Made by a program: the position numbers and the translations under genes. DNA of 64,000 nucleotides from NCBI GenBank assembly GCA_018340375.1, contig JAFFJZ010000007.1, positions 4,774,001 through 4,838,000 on the forward strand. Reading direction: 5' to 3'. The notes under the pieces were generated by a model. The model searched no databases, was not told the DNA's origin, and saw only the letters and a list, made by a program, of their open reading frames with translations. The DNA is from Gonatopus flavifemur. Its lineage: Eukaryota > Arthropoda > Insecta > Hymenoptera > Dryinidae. Positions within the stretch are counted from its first letter, which is position 1. Every line of letters begins with the position of its first letter. Of the stretch, positions 22,035-32,637 are shown one piece after another.

Positions 22035-22516
22035 TTCAAGTGAAATTCGCTAATCTTAAGAAAATTCTGCTTGAATTGAGGAAACTTCTTCTTGTTGGCG
22101 GCAGAGCTGCTAGATGGGTATTGTCATTGAGGAGAATAGTACCCTTACCATCGTTCATATACATACACTCACCTACACACGAAACCTATACATACATGTA
22201 ACTTATATACATGGGACGATAATGGGGGTACACTCCCCCTCAACGGCAATGTCCATCTGGCAGCTTTGGTTGGCGGGGCAAAACTATGTTTCATTTTTAG
22301 ACAGCGCAAAGCTCTCAAAGATAACATACATGTTATCTTCGAGAGCTTTGTGTTCTCTGGGATACTTTCCAGCAGAAAACCTTTCTGTGAGTGAAGATAA
22401 TCGTTTGCACTAACTTATCGTTTAAATAACAGCTACGAAAATTTACATCTTTTTGAAATTTTTATCCTCCAACCTCCGTTGTAGAATATGAAAATTCTTG
22501 AGAAAGGACATTAGGA
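22035..22516. other. Non-coding interval with a short hairpin
   Basis: A hairpin at about 22310-22352 (AAAGCTCTCAAAGATAACAT pairing with ATGTTATCTTCGAGAGCTTT) is the only structure noted. It may be a tiny MITE. Confidence 0.4.
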
Positions 22517-22693
22517 ATGCTAATTCCTGCTAAACCCCAAAACCTGCATATATCAGCTGCACAGAATTGGTCTTTAGATGATGAGCAGCTATCGTCAATT
22601 GCCACTGATGTGTTAGCTGAAGAAGAGCATTGGTATTCATCAAATACTGCTCGATATATTGTACATGTGAATATGTTTTCAATCAATATATGA
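22517..22693 (+). CDS. Possible small exon or 58-codon ORF, unassigned
   Basis: ATTAGGA precedes an ATG (22517), so the segment could be an exon after an AG acceptor or a stand-alone small ORF. Its translation is fairly ordinary in composition (…AAQNWSLDDEQLSSIATDVL…), acidic and without low complexity, which is why it is noted. No family is recognised and no clear donor or partner exon was found. Confidence 0.2.
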   Translation: MLIPAKPQNLHISAAQNWSLDDEQLSSIATDVLAEEEHWYSSNTARYIVHVNMFSINI

Positions 22694-23479
22694 ATCTAGA
22701 ATGCATGTTTCGTGATTTTCCTCGCACACAGTAATTCTAAACTATTGAATATGACATTGCCGTAGTTGCATAACGTGTTTTGGAACAGTTCAATTACATG
22801 AATGATGTTGGCTAGCTGGATCGCTCACATACCTCTATGTGCAATTAGTTTCTTGTCCAGGAATGTTCCTTCTTCTAAGGAATCATTCTGCTCATATGTC
22901 ACAAGTATAATTTATTGTCAAACGTCTCGATTCTGGCTACTTTTTGCAACTGTGGATAAGTGATCGACAATCTAGATGCTCAGAAATCAAATGAAGCCTG
23001 AAACAGCAGGGAATGGCACTTTCATTTAGTTCCATTATGTAGTGAGTGAAATCGAGTTAAAATTGAAACACATCTCATGATGTGCAAATGCGTGCAGTTG
23101 TTTGTAACTTCTCAACTCTGTGCAGTAAATTGATTCATACAATTGCAATAAGAAGAAAACCATTACCATAAGAATGAAACAAGGCCTTACCTTGTTGTGC
23201 AGCAGACATAATTTAAACGAATGGGACGATACGGAAGAACATAAAAGAGACAAGATTGAACATCGATCGTTATCATACGTCGGGAATGGACTGAGCGATT
23301 CGATTGATTTTGATTTAGTACCATGATCGTGAATAATCGTGATGTTGGCATTTCTGAAGGTGAGCTTTACTCCACATCAATGCTCCAGTTTAAGAAGGAA
23401 TTTTATTCGAGCAAGATTACTGAATGTATTATTTTGAGTGAATTCGCATAAAAATCGATATACTTAGCTCTTTCTGACC
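22694..23479. other. Interval with no recognised gene
   Basis: Nearly 800 bp of AT-rich sequence with only short ORFs. No repeat, RNA gene or coding motif that I can support. Confidence 0.4.
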
Positions 23480-23744
23480 TGACGTTAATTCGAAATAAAG
23501 TTTCACAAATTACTACATTCCTACTGAATTGGCAGGATAAGAGAGAATATCACTGTTATTGATATAGGAGTGTAGTAAAAATTTGTAATTTATCATGCAG
23601 AAGTTTGCACGCTCGTATTAAAGAATATTTTATTCATCATTCATTCTTACTACACTATCTATCAATTGCAGTGATATTTTCTCATATCCTGCCAATTTGG
23701 TAGAAATGTGGTAATTTTCAGAAATTTATTTTTCTCCGTGTAGA
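23480..23744. repeat. Palindromic MITE ending TTTTTCTCCGTGTA
   Basis: Arms 23492-23578 and 23649-23735 pair (ACTACATTCCTACTGAATTG… with …CCAATTTGGTAGAAATGTGGT; GGCAGGATAAGAGAGAATAT with ATATTTTCTCATATCCTGCC). The right terminus is TTTTTCTCCGTGTA. The left terminus has decayed. Confidence 0.65.
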
Positions 23745-25223
23745 ATTTGGAAAATTATCAAAACCGTCCCACAAATCAGAGCAGTTTGGAACCTACTATA
23801 TCATCAAGATAAAGGTGTCAATTGACGATCAAAGAATTATTCAGAATGATATTTTCAGTATATGTTTTTAGATTGAACTAATGCGATGAGAATTTCGAAA
23901 TTTTTGATACTGCAATTTCTATTATTTAAACGAATTCCACTGATTCTACAGGATGCAATTTGAATATTCAAAAACATATGTCCAACTTCAGGGAGGTTTC
24001 AAGTACCAAATAAAGGTTCTTATATTTTGGAATATTTTAATACACAGCTACACGGATGAAACATGTGTTGAAGAGTCCCATAATTTATTGAGGATCAGCG
24101 CCAGTTTGTGACAGATAGAGTTTTCACTTGAATTTACTTTTAATCATCATCATCATGAAGTAATCAATCTTATGACTGGTTTGATGAAATCCTCCAACCC
24201 TGCCTATGATTCGCTGACCGTTTAATTTCTGCATATCTACGACAACCCTTATCTTGTAGAATTTGCTTCATATAACTTAATTCAGGTCTACCTCTCCGAG
24301 TTCTACCATTCATTTCTCCTTCCAATATTGTTCTCAATGAGCTATCATGCCTTAACGTGTGTCCTATCAGATTACTTCTTCTTTTCACGATCTGTCTCAA
24401 AAGACTTCTCTTTTCATTTACCTTCTCAAGTATTTCTTCATTTTTCACTCTCTCTATCCACTTTACTCTGAGCATCCTTCTATAACACCACATTTCAGAA
24501 GCTTCCAGCCTTCGTTGGTCCGTTTTTCCAGTTGTCCAAGTTTCGCAACCAGATAACGCTGTGCTCCAAACGTAACTCTTCAAGAATTTCTTCCTTACTG
24601 CTAAGCTGATATTCTTCGAACACAATAATTGTTTCTTTTGGTGGAAAGCCTGTTTTCCTTGTGCTATTCTTGCTTTTATGTATCTCCCGCTTTTACCGTT
24701 TTCTGTAATTATGCTCCCTAGATATTTAAATTCTTTCACTTGCTGAATTGTCTTTGCATCTATTCTGATTTTCGTTCTCCTTAATGTTTTCGTTGTTGCA
24801 CAAATCATGAATTTTGTTTTGTCCCTATTTATATCCATACAATAGTTTCCTGGTAATATTGTTTTCATCGTGTTGAGAGTATTTTCTAGCTCAGCACCAC
24901 TCGTAGCTAATATAGCTATGTCATCCGCAAATCTCAGCATGCTTACATTTTCACCTTGAATCTGTAATTTCAATTGCACTTGCTCCTTCACTTCGTTCAT
25001 CGCTTCTTCTACATACAAATTGAAAATAAATGGCGATGGTGAGCATCCTTGTCTCACCCCTCTTTTAATTTGTGCTTCTCCTTTTTGACCCTCTATTTCT
25101 ATTATCGCGGTTTGATTCTTATATAATTCATATATTATTCTCCTATCCCTGGAATTATTTCCTACCTTTTTCGAAATCATGGACATTCTCTCCCAATCAA
25201 CATTATCGAATGCTTTTTGTATA

Positions 25224-26545
25224 CGAGGTGTGTTCAAAAAGTAAGGTGACTTTTCAAATTTCGCGGGCAACGTACTTTCGATTATCGATTTTTTTGTTTT
25301 GTTATGTTGGCACACTCTTCCCGAACATCTGTACCAAGTTTCAAGTGTATAGCATTTTTTGTTTGGTTGTGAGAGGCGTAAAGGTCATAAGTGTTTTGCG
25401 TGCTCGGCGATTTCTTGCTATCGAAAAATATGGATCAAAGGATTTGCATCAAATTTTGTGTAAAAAATAAGATAAAGTGCTCCGAAACACTTAAAATGTT
25501 GACAGTAGCATACGGTGAAACTGTTCTGAGTAAAAAAAATGTTTACAAGTGGTACAAACTCTTCCAAGATGGCCGGGAACATGCCAATGACGAGCCTCGC
25601 TCTGGACGTCCAAGCACGTCAACAACTGATGAAAACGTTCAAGCAGTGAAGAAAATTGTTTTGGAAAATCGTCGAATCACTATCAGAGAAGTTGCTGAGG
25701 ATGTTGGTTTATCGCTTGGCTCGTGCCATGAAATTTTTTCTAACGTTTTGGGCATGAGACGTGTGTCAGCGAAGTTTGTTCCGAAATTGCTAAATTTTGA
25801 CCAAAAGAACCGTCGCATGAGCATCGCTCAAGAACTGTTGAATGACGTCAACGACGACCCAGATTTACTCAAAAGGGTCATAACTGGTGACGAATCATGG
25901 GTATATGGTTATGATGTCGAAACCAAAGTCCAATCGTCCCAATGGAAGACCCCAGATGAGCCAAGACCGGAAAAAGCACGCCAAGTTCGATCAAATGTCA
26001 AAGTTTCGCTCACTGTTTTCTTCGATTACCATGGCGTGGTGCATCAGGAGTTCTTACCATATGGTCGTACGGTCAATAAACAGTATTATCTTGAAGTTAT
26101 GTGCCGTTTGCGAGAAGCAATACGAAGAAAACGTCCAGAATTGTGGAAAAATAATTCATGGCTTTTGCATCACGATAATGCGCTTGCTCATTCATCTTTG
26201 CTTGTGAGAGATTTTTTGGCCAAAAACAACACCACAATCATGCCTCAGCCACCATATTCACCGGATTTGGCCCCATGTGACTTTTTCTTGTTCCCAAAAC
26301 TAAAGAGACCTATGAAAGGACGGAGATTTGCAACGATTGAAGAGATAAAGACTGCATCGCTGGAAGAGCTCAAGGCTATACCGAAAAGTGCTTATGAGAA
26401 GTGCTTTGAGGATTGGAAAAACCGTTGGCATAAGTGTATTGTATCTGAGGGGGATTACTTTGAAGGGGACAACATAAATATTGATAAATAAATAAATATT
26501 TTTTCTCAAAAATACAAAGTCACCTTACTTTTTGAACACACCTCG
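25224..26545 (+). mobile_element. mariner element 1, structurally intact
   Basis: It is 1322 bp long. Both ends read CGAGGTGTGTTCAAAAAGTA inward, and the perfect inverted repeat extends to about 30 bp. The flanks are TA (25222-25223 and 26546-26547). It encodes one uninterrupted transposase. Perfect termini, TA duplication and an open frame mark it as the youngest layer in this part of the window. Confidence 0.95.
25430..26491 (+). CDS. mariner transposase, intact
   Basis: A 353-residue Tc1/mariner transposase that cuts and pastes its element at TA sites in the nucleus. The ATG at 25430 (MDQRICIKF) is preferred over the upstream one at 25391 because the usual mariner length is ~345-355 residues. 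Residues 1-110 form paired helix-turn-helix DNA-binding domains (RSGRPST hinge; IREVAEDVGLSLGSCHEIF). The catalytic domain follows: GDESWVYGYD (Asp154), HHDNALAH (Asp249) and SPDLAPCDFFLFPKLK (Asp284). The last two Asp are separated by 34 residues, the D,D34D signature. No stop or frameshift is present, so the protein may be active. It sits inside the RT gene of an older LINE, on the opposite strand. Confidence 0.95.
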   Translation: MDQRICIKFCVKNKIKCSETLKMLTVAYGETVLSKKNVYKWYKLFQDGREHANDEPRSGRPSTSTTDENVQAVKKIVLENRRITIREVAEDVGLSLGSCHEIFSNVLGMRRVSAKFVPKLLNFDQKNRRMSIAQELLNDVNDDPDLLKRVITGDESWVYGYDVETKVQSSQWKTPDEPRPEKARQVRSNVKVSLTVFFDYHGVVHQEFLPYGRTVNKQYYLEVMCRLREAIRRKRPELWKNNSWLLHHDNALAHSSLLVRDFLAKNNTTIMPQPPYSPDLAPCDFFLFPKLKRPMKGRRFATIEEIKTASLEELKAIPKSAYEKCFEDWKNRWHKCIVSEGDYFEGDNINIDK

Positions 26546-28345
26546 TATCTACAAAACCTATATACACAGACTTTTTCAACTCTAGACTTTTCTCTACGAC
26601 TGTTCTGAGTGCTAATATTGCTTCCCGCGTTCCCCTATTTTTCCTAAAACCAAACTGATCTTCTGCTAATCTACTCTCTATTCTCCTGTATATAATTTGT
26701 GTCAGTATTTTCGAGGCATGTGAAATTAAACTAATCGTTCTGTAGTTCTCGCATTTGTCTGCTCCTTGTTTTTTCGGAATGGTGACAATGTTATTCTTCT
26801 GGAAATCTTTCGGTACCTCTCCTCTTCCGTACATGTCTCTGACCAATTCAAACAGTGCGTCACGAGTTCCCTGACTGGAGGCTTTGATAAGGTCCGCATT
26901 TATGCCATCTATTCCTGGCAATTTATTATTTCTCAATTCTTTTGAAACCCTGTCGAATTCTGATCTCAAAATTGAATCTCATAATTCTTCTTCATCGACA
27001 TCTTCCTCCCTCTCTGAGAATCCTATATTATCGCTTCCTTTATACAGATCTTCCAAATGATTAATCCATTGTTGTATTTTCCCTCCGTTCTTATCAATTG
27101 TCTACCTAGTGAATTTTCAATTTCACTGCTTCTAGATTTCATTCGTCCAAAAAATCTCTTAACAATCCTATGTGCCTCATCTATTTTCCCTAAATGTAAT
27201 TTCACTCCTATATCCTGACATTTTTCCTCTAACCATTGTTCTTTTGCTTTCCTTGATTCTCTTGTTATTTTATTCCTCAGTACCTTGTCTGCTGGTCATG
27301 TTCGCTACTCTTATTCTTGTATTTCCTCCTTTCATTAATCAAATCGAGAATTTCTTCTGTTATCCATGGTTTCTCAGATTCTACTACATCGTTCTTCAAA
27401 ATTTCGTCCATACATTGTTCTCTATTCCCCTTTATATTTGTCCATCTACTCTCTATTCCCAAGTCTTTCTCTTGTCGATCCTCCAATTTCTCGTCCAACA
27501 TCACTTTGAATGCCTCCTGTGTTCGTTCTCGTTTGAGATTCTTCAAATTCCATCTTTTTTGCATTTTCCTTTTCTTCTTCAGAGCTTTGAATTTCAGAGA
27601 GCATTTCATGAGCAACATATTGTGATCTATATCCGCGCCTGGATGAGTTTTACAGCTTTTCACTTGATTTCTAAATCTTTGTTTCACTAATATGTAATCA
27701 ATTTGGTATCTTGCTGTATCTCCTGGCATTTTCCAAGTATAGATCCTTCTTGGATGATTTTTAAATAATGTGTTGGTAATAACCATTTCATGGCTTTCAC
27801 AGAATTCGATTAAACGTTGTCCTCTTTCATTTCTCTTTCCTAACGCAAAATCTCCTATTATGTTGCCCTCTTTTCCTTGCCATTCTACCCCATTCCAGTC
27901 GCCTATGATCATCAAATTTTCTTCTCCCTTTACATATTCTATCACTTCTTCTATTTCATCGTACATTTTTTCGATATCTTCCTCTGAGTACGCAGATGTG
28001 GGCATGTATACTTGAACTATCACAGTGTCTACCGGTTTTGTTCTAACTCTGACCATCATCACGCGTTCACTATGTTGCAAATAATTTTCTATCCTATTCC
28101 CCACCCTTTTATGCATCATAATTCCCACACCTGCTTGACCATTCTTTGATCCTGTATGAATGATTCTATAATCCCCACTCCAGAAATCCCCTTCTTGCGG
28201 CCATCTCATTTTGCTGATTCCCATTACATCGATACGTAACCTATTCATTTCTAATTTCAAATTTTCTATCTTTCCTGTTTGTCTCAGTGATCTAACATTC
28301 CACGCTCCGACTCGAAGAATGTTCTCTTTCTTCCCTAACCTCTTT

Positions 28346-28849
28346 GGTTCCTATCCTGTTTGATGAAGCCCTCTCGAGCAGCCTCCACCCGGAGGCCCGA
28401 ACGGGAGGCTATTTTACCTCCGGAATATTTTACTCGAAAGAATGCAATCATATTGTTGTCGCTTTTTTTTCAATAAATTAAAATTTCAAAATTCTAGGTT
28501 CGGAAAAAGATTTCATTTCCTTGGGAATATTGAAAGATGTCAAGGAAGGTAGGTTCCCCGCGCTTTCCCTCCGTTTTTACCGATGTTCCTGGCGTTGGGA
28601 TGATTTAGTTCCTCTCCGTTTGTGTTCTCCCTTCCGAGTAGTTTATTCAACCCGAAAAAGAGACCCAAATCTGAGATACTTATCCTCCCCACCACGTAAA
28701 GGGAGCAGATACTACCAAGGATGGATGTAAAGGATATCAAGGACAGGTATCAAGAATATCCCGCTGGAAGACCCGCAATCATCCCACGAGGAGGTTCACT
28801 TTCAAAAAGTCTTATAATTAAATGTATTCTCATATGAAATTATCGTACT
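28346..28849. other. Probable LINE 5' region or flank
   Basis: Lies between the first recognisable endonuclease codons and the resumption of the outer MITE arm. GC content is locally higher than in the surroundings. A 69-codon plus-strand ORF (28521-28730) and its antisense shadow show no motif. Read on the minus strand it could be LINE 5' UTR. Confidence 0.4.
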
Positions 28850-29051
28850 GTTGAAGCTATATTCAGGTCAATAATTTCATTTATCACAGACTGGCCCTGA
28901 TCCTCAATAAATTATGGGACGTTTTAAAATATATTTTTCTGCGTGTATATTATGCAATAACATCATGTGTCCATTACAATGGACACTGGGTGCCTGCTGG
29001 CGAAATTCATCTATAACAAGGTAACAAGTGTACATTCGAAGAGATAGAATA

Positions 29052-29160
29052 CCACACTGAAAAAAGGCTGGTAACAGTTGTCGACTATATTCTTGAATAT
29101 GAACAAATATTCAATAATATTCATGAAATAGTTGATAACAATTATTTCATTCTGTGTACA
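29052..29160. repeat. Short MITE with CACTGAAAAAA-type end
   Basis: Begins CACTGAAAAAAGGCTGGTAA and ends near ATTTCATTCTGTGTA. Interior arms pair through GGTAACAGTTGTCGACTA and TAGTTGATAACAATT, and through TTCTTGAATATGAAC / TTCATGAATATTATTG. Confidence 0.5.
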
Positions 29161-29379
29161 TGTTCATAATTCTCAAATATTGTATGAACATCGTTAAGAT
29201 TTGTTTCATCCCTAGCAAATGCGATTATACTTTGATCATACTGAAATTATCCGGTATGCTTGTGAATTTTCCATATCTCAGTTATACTCAAATGATACTG
29301 TCACCGAAATCAGAGTTGATTGATATCAAAAATATACTGAAATTTGATACGTTTTTGGTAATAATTGCGCATGTGAAAA

Positions 29380-30750
29380 TGGCCAGAGTTGACGAATGTC
29401 GCGGTACTGGCCAAGTTGCACTTGCCAGACTTCGGCAGAAATAACTGTGCCCATTCAGAATCATTACCGTTTTTCAACTGGCGCCAAATGTTTGCCGGAT
29501 TTCAGACAGTACTGGCTTGTGCGGTCAGACGGTCTTGAGCCAGTATCGAATTAATAATGTTCAGAGAATACGCAGACCATACCGAAACGGAACCGTGCCA
29601 GTACCGAATCAGAGTTAGTTGGATGGTAAAATTCGAAAAAAAGACGATACTGCACCAGTATCGATGCAACGTTGTTCTATTACGGAACAGATGGTGGATA
29701 GGAATTTCATTGATCTTTCCAATAACACGGTTACTTTGACGAGACAATACTGCGCCAGTACTGAGCCAGAGTTAGTATTAGCATCCAATATGTTCCATAG
29801 ACGACAATATGCCAGTATTGATTAGACTCTGACTGATTACAAGATCGGTAGTCGATTGGCGTTGGAATGACGATCTTAGCAACTTGGCTGTTGTAGTAGG
29901 CCGGAGTCTCACCAGCATTAGGCCAGGGTTGGTATGATCATTCAATTTGTTTGAAAGACAGCAATGTGCCAGTATTGATAGGACTCTGACTCCCTACAGA
30001 ATCAGTGGTTGAATGACATTAAAATCACGATCTCACACTGAGGGAACAAACTTGTCAAATTTACATCTTATTGGATGAATATATGGATGATTGAGGATTT
30101 AGTGCAAGTGACCAAAATTTTAGTTGATTTCACAACAACGCATGTGAAATACACCACAGCTGAAGTGCATCCTACTTTCCCTGCGGTGAAATTAGCTAAA
30201 ATTGTAGTAGCGAGCACTACATTTTTAAATCGTCCATATATTTACTTAACAAGAGGTAAATTCGACAACTTTTTTTTCTCGGTGTTATCATTTCATATGT
30301 ACAACAGACGGCAATGTGCCAGTAATGATATGACTCTAGCTGATTACAAAATCGGTAGTGAACTGACGTTAAAATCGCCATCTTGGCGATTCGGTTGCTG
30401 TGGTGAGCCGAAGTCGCGCCAATACTGAGCCAAAGTTGGTGTTATCATTCCATATGTACAACAGGCGGCAATGTGCCAGTAATGATATGACTCTAGCTGA
30501 TTACCATCTTGGCAACTTGGCTATTGTAGTAAGCCGGAGTCACGCCGGTACTGAGCCAGAGTTGGTATTATCATACCATATGAGTGTTAGACAGCAATGT
30601 GCCAGTAATGATATGGCTCCGGCTGACTACAGAATCGATAGTCGATTGATGTTGACATTATGATCTTGGCAACTCGGCTGTTGTGGTCAACCGGAGTCGC
30701 GCCAGCATTGAGTCAGAGTTGGTATTATGATTCAATATGTTGAGTCAATC
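29380..30750. repeat. Minisatellite of ~130-190 bp units
   Basis: Diverged direct units recur, marked by GCAATGTGCCAGTA (near 29809 as ACAATATGCCAGTA, and near 29965, 30313, 30470 and 30594), GACTCTGACT/GACTCTAGCT, CTTGGCAACT(C/T)GGCT and AGCCGGAGTC(T/A)C(G/A)CC. The upstream part (29380-29740) is a more diverged relative with CCAGTAC-rich words. One unit carries a MITE at 30035-30285. Apparent ORFs across the array differ from unit to unit, so I do not regard them as genes. Confidence 0.7.
30035..30285. mobile_element. MITE nested in the minisatellite
   Basis: The left end ACACTGAGGGAACAAACTTG continues TCAAATTTA. The right end is TAAATTCGACAACTTTTTTT followed by TCTCGGTGT. The inverted repeat of ~28 bp has a few mismatches. 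The interior has self-pairing words around TGCTCGCTACTAC and GGTGAAATTAG. No ORF with support. Confidence 0.65.
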
Positions 30751-31334
30751 CACGTGGAATCGTCCAGAAAACAAAAAAAGTTGCTCGATATTTTTAAAAT
30801 TTTTCATAAATTGTCAGTTGATTTGCCAGTATATTAAGAGTCAAAATAAATGGTTAAAAAATTTTTAAACTCCTGGTATTTTTGTTTACGCGCATTTTTT
30901 AAAGCCCTTGCGAGCATGTTTTAATCAAAATAGTACTTCACGAAAAACCTCATAACTTTCTAAGTTTTGAAGATATCAGAATGATTCAAAATCCATTTTA
31001 TTCGGGAAGAAACGAGATGAAATCCTGGTAGGAATAATCTTCTCCTAATCAGTAAAAAATTATTCAAAATTGACTCCAAAAACAACACTTTATATTACGA
31101 AAATTTCCATTCTTGACCTCAAAATTTCAACAGAACGGAATAAGACTCAGATCTGTAATTCTTACCGTGGATAGATATCTTGTAGAACTACTTGCAGTCG
31201 CAGTATCAAATCTCAAAAGGTCGTCCTTTTCTATAAAATGAAAAAATGATTCGTATGAAATTGAGTCTTCACAAGAGAGAGTTTCATTAAAGCAATTTTC
31301 CTCCGAATTCAATAGTTTGTCCGTGAAAACGTTA
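30751..31334. other. Interval with no recognised gene
   Basis: AT-rich, with short ORFs only. No repeat relation was found except that it leads into the solo transposon arm. Confidence 0.4.
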
Positions 31335-32345
31335 TAAACAATCCATTGCTTATAAAAAAACAACGGATAACGAATCTTGTAAAAATAGTTTGATATTCGG
31401 ATACTTCAATTCAAAAAACATAAATCTACGTTGGGAAATCGGGTGAACACAACCTCTCATTCGAATCCTCATATTCTGCCGGTAAACGACCTCATAAGAT
31501 GATGAAAAATTTCCGTCGCGCGCTAATAAATAAATCGCTGTATCTTCCGAACCAACAGTCCAATCGATCTGAGAATTTCCACAAAGTTTGTCCATACACT
31601 AGCGAACAACTTTATCACTGGAAGTTTTTTGTAGCTCATACTTCCCTAGACACTTTTTTAACGCAAGGCGTTAAAAACGTGGTTTTTACTTCGCATTGAA
31701 AATTTATCAATTTTCTTATTGATTTTTGCAAACTTTTTTCATGTTGTCGTCTTTGGGGAAGCCTTACGAATCAGAATATGTGAGATTTATCTTGATAAGT
31801 TGAAAACTGCCCGAGTTCCAACGAGTTTAAGATTGAAAAACATTGATTTTTAGTACACGGAGAAAATTTATTGACGAAAGATTACCCAAAGTTGAGTAAA
31901 ACGAGGACATAGTGGCGTTTCGGTGAAGTTTGAGAGCCGGTTGACTTCGTTTTACTCGATTACAGATGAAAATTCATTCAAATGTTTTCATTATGTTCAC
32001 TAGTTGAGTGTTGTAAGAAAACATTTGACTGAATGTTCATAGTTGGTCGAGTAAAACGAAGTCAACTGGGTTTGAAACCTCGCCGAAATGCCACTATGTC
32101 CTCGTTTTACTCAACTTTGGGTAATCTTTCGTCGATACATTTTCTCCGTGTATGAAAAAATAGGTAGGTTTGATTTCTTCTCTCCAAAACTATCGATCAT
32201 AGAAGAAAAGTATAAACGGATACTTGGATTGATTTTTCAAGCCCTATCACCCAGTATTCTTAGTTCCCAAAATTCCGACTCTTTTTCGACGCCCCACATG
32301 ACCGCTTGGACCAACAACTGTGACGCGGTTCGAGCGCTCGACCGA
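31335..32345 (-). repeat. Diverged solo arm of the long-arm transposon
   Basis: Matches the right arm of the 2046-7641 element (about 6900-7620) in the same orientation. Shared landmarks are ATAACGAATYTTG, TCAATTCAAAAAACAT, CTCATATTCTGCCGGTAAAC, GTTTTTTGTAGCTCATACTT, TTTTTCAAGCCCTATCACCC (near 32237) and CGGTTCGAGCGCTCG (near 32328). It is more diverged than the two intact arms are from each other, and no partner arm lies nearby. A 295 bp MITE interrupts it. Confidence 0.8.
31856..32150. mobile_element. TA-flanked palindromic MITE inside the solo arm
   Basis: Termini CACGGAGAAAATTTAT and ATACATTTTCTCCGTG are flanked by TA (31854-31855 and 32151-32152). Arms pair over ~100 bp (GATTACCCAAAGTTGAGTAA, ACGAGGACATAGTGGC). 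The uninterrupted relative at 7390-7440 shows a single TA at the corresponding point (TTTTTAGTACGAGAAAAAGA), confirming the TA target site. Confidence 0.88.
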
Positions 32346-32637
32346 TTATTGAATCCGAGGCCTCAATTGTTCTGGAGAATCCGATATTCAAGTATGATTT
32401 CACAAATTTAAGTGATTCTTTTCCAAAACGGTTAAGTATTTCTCTGAACTGTATGGTTTTCAACATTTTTTATCTGAGATTTTTTTTCGATTAAGTTTCT
32501 AAAAATTATATGCGAAAAATGATTGAGAACTCATTTTACAGAATCTTGTAAATTTTGAAAATGAAACTTCTCGTTTGAGATTCTTGAAGGGATACTAGCG
32601 AAATAGCAGCCAAATCTTTTATTACAAACTGCACTCT

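Larger units (their letters stand above)
24170..28336 (-). pseudogene. LINE endonuclease-reverse transcriptase, disrupted
   Basis: The minus-strand protein starts near 28336 with RVGAWNVRSL and continues through the endonuclease (VYMPTSA, IIGDWNGV, DIDHNMLLM) of the type often labelled craniofacial development protein 2-like. About 26970-27280 has lost a single frame. The reverse transcriptase follows: PGIDGINADLIKA, IPKKQGADKCENYRTISLIS, QFGFRKNRGTREAI at 26520-26969, then, after the mariner, QKAFDNVDW, RGVRQGCSPSPFIFNLY, RFADDIAILA (catalytic FADD) and a long C-terminal region ending NHRQGWRISSNQS and a stop at 24170. Removing the mariner plus one TA does not rejoin the frames (two bases short). 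Together with the broken linker, this shows the element is not functional. Confidence 0.88.
24137..28345 (-). mobile_element. RTE-like non-LTR retrotransposon (minus strand), split by mariner
   Basis: On the minus strand the order is apurinic endonuclease, linker and reverse transcriptase. It ends with a short ATGATGATG-type 3' tail (complement of 24138-24158), a microsatellite-like tail as in RTE/BovB-type LINEs. The 5' boundary is uncertain: recognisable coding starts at about 28345, and 28346-28850 may be 5' UTR or flank. The mariner at 25224-26545 lies inside the reverse-transcriptase domain. A second, extremely truncated copy of the same 3' tail is at 7808-7862. Confidence 0.8.
24051..28945. 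mobile_element. TA-flanked MITE split by a LINE
   Basis: The left part (24051 to about 24136) begins CACGGATGAAACATG; the right part (about 28850-28945) ends TTTTTCTGCGTG. TA flanks both (24049-24050 and 28946-28947). The arms pair through TCCCATAATTTATTGAGGAT at 24080-24099 and ATCCTCAATAAATTATGGGA at 28900-28919. All sequence in between is the later LINE and its own mariner insert, so this is the outermost layer of a three-deep nest. Confidence 0.75.

Noticed and set aside
24170..25315. Single 381-codon minus-strand ORF starting at 25315
   Set aside because: Its first ~30 codons are antisense mariner sequence; only the part below 25224 is LINE.
27172..27690. 172-codon plus-strand ORF and other plus-strand ORFs between 27.1 and 28.1 kb
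   Set aside because: Antisense shadows of the LINE endonuclease; composition (Phe/Ser/Leu-rich) fits a complement reading.
30075..30663. Two overlapping ORFs of 117 and 87 codons with repeated peptides
   Set aside because: They cross a MITE boundary and the minisatellite units; the peptide repeats are a by-product of DNA repeats.
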